Shown here in pieces: positions 1 through 4,589 of a stretch of DNA of 5,445 nt (within the stretch, counting starts at the first letter, position 1; each line of letters opens with the position of its first letter). The notes beneath the pieces were generated by a model. That model had not been told where the DNA came from. It did not search any database and worked only from the letters and a program-made list of their open reading frames with translations. This DNA is from Acidobacteriota bacterium (GTDB lineage Bacteria > Acidobacteriota > Blastocatellia > Pyrinomonadales > Pyrinomonadaceae): positions 1-5,445 of the forward strand of contig QHXH01000068.1 of NCBI GenBank assembly GCA_003222855.1, in the 5' to 3' direction. The translations under genes were made by a program, and so were the position numbers.

Positions 1-1
1 G

Positions 2-751
2 GTTAAGGAGCGGTTTTCATTCGACGATCTGTTGATGCGCATTCATCCGGCGGCGAGCCGGGTCAAGAAGCTGTCGCAGGAAACACCGGCGAAACTGATC
101 GTGTTCGATCTGTTGGTTGATGATCGCGGAAAAGGTTTGGTTGATGAATTGTTAACCATACGAAGAAAGAAGTTGGATGGGTTTGCGAAAAAATATTTTG
201 CGAAAAACAAGTCGATCGAGCTGTCACCCCAGACCGATGACTTAACGATCGCAAAGCATTGGTTGGCCGGCGCCGGCGTCGATCTCGACGGTGTTATCGC
301 CAAGCGCACGGACATGCCTTATCAAAGTGGCAATCGCCACGGTATGGTGAAAGTGAAGCGTTTGCGGACCGCTGACTGTGTGGTCGGCGGATTTCGCTAC
401 GCGTCGGAAGGTAGAGTCATCGGGTCGATGCTGCTGGGCCTGTACGACGAGAAGGGTCTGCTGCATCACGTTGGCTTTACATCAAGTTTTAAGACTGATG
501 AAAAACCGGCGCTGACAAAGAAACTGGAAAAGTTAATAAAGCCGCCGGGTTTTACCGGCAACGCGCCCGGTGGTCCCAGCCGCTGGGCCACCGAGCGCTC
601 CGCAGAATGGCAGCCTCTCGCTCCGAAACTGGTCGTCGAAGTCCAGTACGATCACTTCACCGGCGGCCGCTTCCGTCACGGGACAAAGTTTCTGCGCTGG
701 CGTCCGGACAAGAAGGCGGAGCAATGCACGTTTGAACAGGTCAAGCGGTGA
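2..751 (+). CDS. ATP-dependent DNA ligase, LigC-like, 3' part (5' end outside window)
   Basis: The open frame enters from the window edge and gives 249 residues before TGA. The ATG at 32 is internal, because the residues before it (KERFSFDDLL) already belong to the family. Visible parts of the ligase core, in order, are a motif III region (LIVFDLL), motif IV (DGVIAKR), motif V (MVKVKRLRTADCVV), and then the OB-fold ending in a motif VI-like FRHGTKFLRWRPDK. Motif I with the AMP-accepting lysine lies upstream and cannot be checked. ATP-dependent ligases of this type seal nicks through an enzyme-AMP intermediate. In bacteria, LigC and LigD enzymes are accessory to the NAD-dependent LigA and are linked to end joining or base-excision repair. 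The short form ending in RWRPDK resembles stand-alone LigC more than the LigD ligase domain, but a polymerase or nuclease domain upstream cannot be excluded. No Ku or polymerase gene is in view. The reading frame is intact, and the gene converges on the TonB gene. Confidence 0.9.
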   Translation, partial: VKERFSFDDLLMRIHPAASRVKKLSQETPAKLIVFDLLVDDRGKGLVDELLTIRRKKLDGFAKKYFAKNKSIELSPQTDDLTIAKHWLAGAGVDLDGVIAKRTDMPYQSGNRHGMVKVKRLRTADCVVGGFRYASEGRVIGSMLLGLYDEKGLLHHVGFTSSFKTDEKPALTKKLEKLIKPPGFTGNAPGGPSRWATERSAEWQPLAPKLVVEVQYDHFTGGRFRHGTKFLRWRPDKKAEQCTFEQVKR

Positions 752-788
752 TCCTTGATCCCTCAGATGATTCACTGCTTCCTGCTTC

Positions 789-946
789 GCGGCTGTGTCG
801 CAGCACATTGCGGAAAGGCTATGCCTTTCCGGCGAAGCACCTAAATAGTTCCTCTCATCCTGAGGCTGAGCCTCAGGATGAGAAGTTAAGAAGTGTTTCT
901 GATCGGTAAGCCAGAGGCTTACCGCAGTGTGCTGCGGCGCAGCCGC
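789..946. repeat. 158-bp nested palindrome: 22-bp outer stem enclosing three hairpins
   Basis: Bases 789-810 pair with 925-946 over 22 positions without a bulge (19 Watson-Crick, 3 G-U in the + strand). Directly inside each arm sits a 21-nt hairpin with a 9-bp stem and 3-nt loop: 811-831 (arms CGGAAAGGC/GCCTTTCCG) and 904-924 (arms CGGTAAGCC/GGCTTACCG). A third perfect hairpin lies at the centre, 854-882, with 13 to 14 bp and the axis at 868. The spacers also pair in part (834-840 with 893-899). The whole element is therefore close to self-complementary and could fold as a four-way cross. It fills most of the gap between the converging ligase and TonB genes. It may be a REP-like or MITE-like dispersed element or a structured 3' UTR; no U-tract follows the hairpins, so a standard terminator is not supported. 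A near direct repeat flanks it (781-791 and 951-960). Confidence 0.8.
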
Positions 947-971
947 ATGACCTGTTCGCGTGCGCCCAATC

Positions 972-1781
972 TCACTGCAACACAAAGTTGTAAATGATCA
1001 CGCCCTGAATCTTTACCGGCTGTCCATTCAAAATCGTGGGCGTGAAACGTGCGCGCATAGCTGCCTCTCTTGCCGCCGGCGTTAACATCGGATTGCCCGA
1101 CAAGGCTTGGGCCGAAATCACTTTGCCCTGCTCATCAACCAGGATCTGAATATTCACTGCTCCATGAGTGCCGGTTTGTTTTGCCATTATGGGATATGCC
1201 GGTTGCGGCAGACTGATCGCTTTCGAAGTCAGCACGACAGAAGGGACACGCTGCGTTGTTGGCGGCTTCACTACCGGCGGCTCGGGCGCTTTGTCTGGAA
1301 CGACGACTGTCGCAGGCGTGCTTGAACACGTTACGCAGTTTCCTGAATCGCTGGTCGAAGCCGTCGGCGGATTGACGTTGCGACCAGTAAGACGAACTGG
1401 TCCGGTTGATACCGGAATATCTGTTCCTTTAACGCCGACGTCATTGGGAACTACGCGTGGATCGTTCGTTGGTGGGACGACTGCAGTTCTTTCCGCAATT
1501 GTTATGTTTCGATCAACCGGTGCATTCGACGCGGGTTGTCTGCGAACAGGCTGTGGATGGTTAGGAATTTGATCCGCGATCACTGTTTCGACCGGCGGCA
1601 CCCAATTCACCAATTCCAGACTGCTGGTTTGGGCCTCCAGGTTTGCGTCGTACGCATAGATGCTGGCAATGCCCGCGCCGAACAGAATCAGCGCATACGC
1701 GGCGACGGTAATTAGAAAGAATGAACTGCGACGTCTGAACTCCTTAAGGTGCGACTGAGATTCGATTAGATTGGTAAACAT
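972..1781 (-). CDS. TonB-family protein (energy transducer type, C-terminal TonB domain)
   Basis: This 269-residue protein has a short basic cytoplasmic N-terminus (KEFRRR), one membrane segment at about residues 20-43, a long Pro/Thr/Val-rich periplasmic linker (about 60-180) and a TonB C-terminal domain (about 185-269). The domain shows the usual pattern: PAYPIMAKQTGTHG, a VDEQGKV turn, an LSGNPMLTPAAREAA stretch, RFTPTILNGQPV and a final IIYNFVLQ strand. TonB proteins pass proton-motive energy from ExbB/ExbD to outer-membrane transporters; many paralogues of this build exist and their partners are often unknown. No exbB, exbD or receptor gene is in the window, so its partner cannot be named. 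I chose the ATG at 1781 because an ideal AGGAGG lies 7 bases before it; the longer frame to 1811 would place that site inside the coding region. The linker holds a CVTC pair (Cys149, Cys152), which is unusual there. The gene is divergent from the glutamate dehydrogenase gene and convergent with the ligase gene. Confidence 0.9.
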   Translation of the reverse strand: MFTNLIESQSHLKEFRRRSSFFLITVAAYALILFGAGIASIYAYDANLEAQTSSLELVNWVPPVETVIADQIPNHPQPVRRQPASNAPVDRNITIAERTAVVPPTNDPRVVPNDVGVKGTDIPVSTGPVRLTGRNVNPPTASTSDSGNCVTCSSTPATVVVPDKAPEPPVVKPPTTQRVPSVVLTSKAISLPQPAYPIMAKQTGTHGAVNIQILVDEQGKVISAQALSGNPMLTPAAREAAMRARFTPTILNGQPVKIQGVIIYNFVLQ

Positions 1782-1788
1782 CTTAGCT

Positions 1789-1794
1789 CCTCCT
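1789..1794 (-). promoter_or_regulatory. Shine-Dalgarno site of the TonB-family gene
   Basis: On the minus strand this reads AGGAGG, a full anti-16S match, with 7 bases to the ATG at 1781. It decides the start: the in-frame ATG ten codons upstream (1809-1811) has no comparable site. Confidence 0.8.
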
Positions 1795-1878
1795 GTATTT
1801 GCCGGTGCCATTCGGGTCGAGAAGCTGAGTTGTTAGACTAAGAAAGCGAGATATTGTTCCTGGCGGCTGAGAGAATTA

Positions 1879-2014
1879 TTTGTCATTTGTCATAGGGCTA
1901 CGCCAGAGGGGTTCATGATGAAGAACAGCGAGATTGCCCTCCCTAACGGTCGGGCTTCTGACACGCGTTGCCGACCAATCAGCAAATGACAAATGTCCAA
2001 TGACAAATGGTAAA
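1879..2014. repeat. inverted pair of heptamer (TGACAAA) arrays in the divergent promoter region
   Basis: Left arm: two exact tandem TTTGTCA units at 1879-1885 and 1886-1892, which are TGACAAA on the minus strand. Right arm: exact TGACAAA at 1987-1993 and 2001-2007, with degenerate units in the same 7-base register at 1980-1986, 1994-2000 (TGTCCAA) and 2008-2014 (TGGTAAA). The longest perfect inverted match is 12 bp (1878-1889 with 1983-1994). The roughly 90 bp between the arms are not repeated but hold short self-complementary pieces (GGTCGG at 1948-1953, CCGACC at 1971-1976). Tandem heptamers of this kind are known as STRR sequences, best described in cyanobacteria. Here the array lies between the two gene starts and ends just before the proposed dehydrogenase promoter. 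A role as regulator binding site, dispersed repeat or hairpin is open. Confidence 0.7.
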
Positions 2015-2031
2015 TAGTCCTTTTCTCTAGT

Positions 2032-2060
2032 TTGAGACTTTCCCGACTTTCCATTACGAT
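2032..2060 (+). promoter_or_regulatory. candidate sigma-70 promoter of glutamate dehydrogenase
   Basis: TTGAGA at 2032-2037 and TACGAT at 2055-2060 are separated by 17 bases, close to the TTGACA/TATAAT consensus. Transcription would start near 2067, leaving a leader of about 35 bases with the Shine-Dalgarno near its end. A weaker alternative is TTTCCA (2048-2053) with TATAAC (2071-2076), also spaced by 17 bases. Based on pattern only. Confidence 0.45.
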
Positions 2061-2102
2061 AGCGCCGCCTTATAACCCCTAATCTCCAAGGAGGGACAAA
2101 TC

Positions 2103-3368
2103 ATGTCAGCAGCAGCCCCCAGAGAAGAGCTCAATCCGTTTGAGATTGCCAAGCAGCAATTCGATCGCGCCGCGGATTATCTCGAGCTGGAACAATCGCT
2201 GCGCAACGTACTGCGCAGTGCAAAACGTCAACTGATCGTTTCGATTCCGGTGAGAATGGATGGCGGGGAGACAAAAGTTTTCGAAGGCTATCGCGTGCAA
2301 CACAACATCGCGCGCGGTCCGGCCAAAGGCGGCATTCGCTATCATCCAAACGTAACCCTCGATGAAGTAAAAGCCCTGGCGTCGTGGATGACCTGGAAAT
2401 GCGCCACGGTCGGCATCCCTTACGGAGGCGGTAAGGGCGGCGTAGTTTGCGATCCGAAGAGCATGTCAATAAATGAGCTCGAGCGACTGACCCGAAGATA
2501 TGCGTTTGAGATTGCTCCGATCATCGGGCCGGATCGAGACATTCCCGCGCCTGACGTCTACACCGACTCGCAGACGATGGCCTGGATCATGGACACGATT
2601 TCCATGGTGCACGGCCACACTGAGTTGGGAGTCGTCACGGGCAAGCCTTTGTCGCTCGGCGGTTCGCAGGGACGGCACGAAGCGACTGCGCGCGGCGCGC
2701 TTTACGCTCTGCGCCAGGCGTGCGCCGTGAAAGGAATGAAGTTGAAAGATGCGCGCGTCGCAGTGCAGGGCTTTGGCAACGCCGGATCGATCATTACGCG
2801 CCTGGTCGCGGAAGATGGCGCGCGCGTGGTTGCTGCCTGCGATTCGAAAAGCGGCATCCACAATGAAAACGGTTTGGATGTTCAGGCCGCGCTTAAACAC
2901 AAAGAAGAAACGGGCGCCCTGTATGGTTTAAAGGGAGCTAAGGAAATTGCACCAAACGATGTGCTGGAAGTTGATTGCGATGTGCTGTGTCCGTCGGCTT
3001 TGGAAAACAGCATCACGATGAACAACGTCGGAAACGTGAAGGCGAAGATCATCGCTGAACTCGCGAATGGACCAACCACTCCGGCGTCGGATCGGGTGCT
3101 TGAAGATCGGGGAGTGATGTTGATTCCCGACATTCTCGCGAACGCCGGCGGCGTGACGGTAAGTTATTACGAATGGGTGCAGGATCAGTATTCGTTTTTC
3201 TGGAGCGAGAAGCGCATTAACCAGACGCTGGAAGACACCATGGGTGATGCATTTCACAAGGTGCACCAGACCGCAACGCGTTATGGAACAGATATGCGCA
3301 CTGGCGCTTACATCCTGGCCATCGATCGCGTAGCGGAAGCGACGCGGGTGAGAGGAATTTTCCCATAA
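2103..3368 (+). CDS. gdhA: glutamate dehydrogenase (Glu/Leu/Phe/Val dehydrogenase family, hexameric type)
   Basis: This enzyme interconverts glutamate and 2-oxoglutarate plus ammonia with NAD(P), linking nitrogen assimilation to the TCA cycle in the cytoplasm. Its 421 residues match the usual length of the small hexameric class (GudB/RocG-like). The N-terminal substrate domain carries GPAKGGIR (Lys75), TWKCA (Lys99), PYGGGKGGV (Lys111, the catalytic-lysine position) and PAPDV (Asp151). These correspond to Lys89, Lys113, Lys125 and Asp165 of the Clostridium symbiosum enzyme. The Rossmann domain shows GFGNAG at 223-228. The C-terminal NAGGVTVSYYEW keeps Val351 and Ser354, the side-chain pocket residues of glutamate-specific members, so glutamate rather than Leu/Phe/Val is favoured. 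Asp247 after the second Rossmann strand is compatible with NAD but does not settle the cofactor. The start is supported by AAGGAGG at 2088-2094, 8 bases before the ATG. All key residues are present. It is probably its own transcription unit, divergent from the TonB gene. Confidence 0.95.
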   Translation: MSAAAPREELNPFEIAKQQFDRAADYLELEQSLRNVLRSAKRQLIVSIPVRMDGGETKVFEGYRVQHNIARGPAKGGIRYHPNVTLDEVKALASWMTWKCATVGIPYGGGKGGVVCDPKSMSINELERLTRRYAFEIAPIIGPDRDIPAPDVYTDSQTMAWIMDTISMVHGHTELGVVTGKPLSLGGSQGRHEATARGALYALRQACAVKGMKLKDARVAVQGFGNAGSIITRLVAEDGARVVAACDSKSGIHNENGLDVQAALKHKEETGALYGLKGAKEIAPNDVLEVDCDVLCPSALENSITMNNVGNVKAKIIAELANGPTTPASDRVLEDRGVMLIPDILANAGGVTVSYYEWVQDQYSFFWSEKRINQTLEDTMGDAFHKVHQTATRYGTDMRTGAYILAIDRVAEATRVRGIFP

Positions 3369-3375
3369 CAAGCGT

Positions 3376-3480
3376 AGCTTAGGGCTTGGACTTTAGAGCT
3401 TAGGCGTTGAGCGATTCAGCCGGCTAGCCGAGCATCCAAAAGCGTCTAAGCTCGAAGAACTAAGCTCTAAAATCCAAATT
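3376..3480. repeat. inverted heptamer arrays (AGCTTAG type) filling the gdhA-arsC gap
   Basis: Left arm: units with a 7-base period at 3376-3382 (AGCTTAG), 3383-3389 (GGCTTGG), 3390-3396 (ACTTTAG) and 3397-3403 (AGCTTAG). Right arm, in opposite orientation: 3446-3452 (CTAAGCT), 3453-3459 (CGAAGAA), 3460-3466 (CTAAGCT), 3467-3473 (CTAAAAT) and 3474-3480 (CCAAATT). Bases 3386-3403 and 3460-3477 are an 18-bp inverted repeat with one mismatch. Near the middle is the perfect 10-bp palindrome CGGCTAGCCG (3421-3430). The element takes up nearly the whole 113-bp gap and ends one base before the arsC ATG, so the place where a Shine-Dalgarno would be is repeat sequence. No U-tract follows, so an intrinsic terminator for gdhA is not supported by pattern. 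Confidence 0.75.
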
Positions 3481-3481
3481 C

Positions 3482-3838
3482 ATGTCGGATCAAATCACGG
3501 TTTACGAAAAACCAACGTGTACCAAGTGTCGTGAGATGGATCGGTTCCTGCGGGACAGTAACGTTGACTTCTCAAAGGTCAATTATTACATCGAGCCGTT
3601 GAGCGAGCAGAAGCTGCGCCATCTGATCAAGAAGATGGGAATCAAGCCGCGCGAGTTGTTGCGCACCAGTGAACCGATTTATCGCGACCTCCAACTCGGA
3701 AAGAAAGAACTGAGCGATGATGAGCTCATCTCGCTGATGGTGAAGCATCCTGACCTCATGCAGCGGCCGATTGTCGAGCGCGGCGACCGCGCGGTGCTGG
3801 GACGGCCGACAGAGAATGTCAGGAGCTTGCTTGATTAA
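3482..3838 (+). CDS. ArsC/Spx-family protein (glutaredoxin-type arsenate reductase-like)
   Basis: This 118-residue thioredoxin-fold protein starts with a beta strand (ITVYEKPTC) leading to a CTKC motif (Cys13, Cys16). The residues that bind arsenate in E. coli plasmid ArsC (Cys12, Arg60, Arg94, Arg107) are all matched with a shift of one: Cys13, Arg61 in RELLRTSEP, Arg95 in QRPIV and Arg108 in LGRPTE. Length and the LSDDELISLMVKHPDLMQRPI stretch are typical of the family. The second cysteine makes a CXXC pair as in Spx-type regulators, whereas classical ArsC has serine there. Arsenate reduction, another thiol-redox job or a regulatory role are therefore all possible. No arsR, arsB or acr3 gene is nearby, so an arsenic operon is not supported. 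No recognisable Shine-Dalgarno precedes the ATG; the start fits the family N-terminus exactly. The stop lies inside the start region of the downstream hydrolase gene. Confidence 0.88.
   Translation: MSDQITVYEKPTCTKCREMDRFLRDSNVDFSKVNYYIEPLSEQKLRHLIKKMGIKPRELLRTSEPIYRDLQLGKKELSDDELISLMVKHPDLMQRPIVERGDRAVLGRPTENVRSLLD
3821..3825 (+). promoter_or_regulatory. Shine-Dalgarno site inside arsC for the hydrolase gene
   Basis: AGGAG lies 5 bases before the TTG at 3831 and inside the last codons of the arsC-like gene. It favours the TTG start over the in-frame ATG at 3816, which lies upstream of this site and has only a weak purine stretch before it. Confidence 0.5.
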
Positions 3839-4589
3839 GATCGTGAAGAAGCCATTCATCTTCCTCGCCACGGTGTTTGTCCTGGTGGCAGCATCTCCGG
3901 CCTTTACGCAAAAGGTTCGTAAAGAAACATTCGAATCACAGGGCAAGAAGCGCACGTACTACCTACTGGTCCCTGATGCGGCCGCAGCTGAACACCCTGC
4001 GCCTTTGCTTCTGTTGTTGCACGGGTCCGGCCGCAATGGACTGTCACTCATGGACAAGTGGAGGGACCTCGCCGCGAAAGAAGGAATCATAGTCGTGGCT
4101 CCCGATGCCCTGAGTTCCCAGGGTTGGAACGCGCCGCTCGACGGGCCAGACTTTCTTCACGAACTGCTGTCGGAAGTGAAGTCTAAGTACGCGGTCGATT
4201 CGCGGCGCATGTATTTGTTTGGGCACTCAGGCGGCGCGACGTTCGCTTTGTACATGGGTCTGTTTGAATCAGAGTACTTTGCGGCGGTCGCGATTCATGC
4301 CGGCGCTTTGTTGCCGGAGGATGGCCCAATCGTCGAACGCGCGTCGCGAAAAATCCCAATCCACATTACGGTCGGCACGGTCGATCCATTTTTTCCGCTG
4401 GCTGCGGTGCGGGCCACTCGCGACATGCTCGTCAAGGCTGGATTTGCGGTGGAGCTAACTGAAATGAAAGGGCACGATCACTGGTATTACGACCTGGCGC
4501 CGAAGATTAATGCCGAAGCGTGGACATTTCTGAAAGAGTTCAAGCTCGCCGACGAGCCGCGTTACAAGCAATACTCGTTTAATAAATGA
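3831..4589 (+). CDS. secreted alpha/beta-hydrolase (PHB-depolymerase/carboxylesterase-like)
   Basis: With the TTG start the product has 252 residues and opens with a clear signal peptide: IKIVKK, a hydrophobic core (FIFLATVFVLVAA) and a likely cut after SPAFT or AFTQ. It should be exported to the periplasm or beyond. The alpha/beta-hydrolase core follows: the oxyanion region LLHGSGRNG (His64-Gly67), the nucleophile elbow GHSGG with Ser133, an acidic residue in GTVDPFFP (Asp185) and the histidine in GHDHWYY (His215 or His217). The order and spacing resemble the esterase_phb / phospholipase-carboxylesterase group; the substrate cannot be told. The gene overlaps the arsC-like stop by 8 bases and its TGA overlaps the radA ATG (ATGA), so it is probably translated from the same message as both. 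Other starts, ATG 3816 or GTG 3843, would change only the residues before the signal core. Confidence 0.85.
   Translation: MIKIVKKPFIFLATVFVLVAASPAFTQKVRKETFESQGKKRTYYLLVPDAAAAEHPAPLLLLLHGSGRNGLSLMDKWRDLAAKEGIIVVAPDALSSQGWNAPLDGPDFLHELLSEVKSKYAVDSRRMYLFGHSGGATFALYMGLFESEYFAAVAIHAGALLPEDGPIVERASRKIPIHITVGTVDPFFPLAAVRATRDMLVKAGFAVELTEMKGHDHWYYDLAPKINAEAWTFLKEFKLADEPRYKQYSFNK

Noticed and set aside
854..882. Intrinsic terminator for the ligase or TonB gene
   Set aside because: The hairpin is perfect, but neither strand has a U-tract after it; it is better described as the centre of the larger palindrome.
533..985. 150-residue minus-strand open frame spanning the ligase 3' end and the palindrome
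   Set aside because: It lies antisense to a well-supported ligase OB-fold region, shows no family motif, and runs into the palindrome and past the TonB stop.
1168..1572. 134-residue + strand open frame inside the TonB gene
   Set aside because: Antisense shadow of the Pro/Thr/Val-rich linker and TonB domain; its Gly/Thr/Val-rich composition is what antisense reading of that linker gives, and no ribosome site is visible.
1782..1878. Promoter for the TonB-family gene on the minus strand
   Set aside because: Some AT-rich hexamers exist (near 1836 and 1855), but none has a convincing -35 partner at 16-18 bases, so I do not list one.
1879..2014. CRISPR array
   Set aside because: The units are 7 bases, contiguous and face each other; there are no repeat-spacer units and no cas gene.
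2466..2900. 144-residue minus-strand open frame inside gdhA
   Set aside because: Antisense to conserved dehydrogenase core; no recognisable domain, and its extent is explained by codon bias on the real strand.
2928..3371. 147-residue minus-strand open frame over the 3' part of gdhA
   Set aside because: Same reason: it is the complement of conserved GDH sequence and has no protein-family features.
3386..3477. Terminator after gdhA
   Set aside because: The stem has a loop of over 50 bases and no U-tract; heptamer repeats explain the inverted symmetry better.
3482..3838. Arsenic resistance operon
   Set aside because: Only the ArsC-like gene is present; neighbours are gdhA, a hydrolase and radA, with no regulator or arsenite efflux gene.
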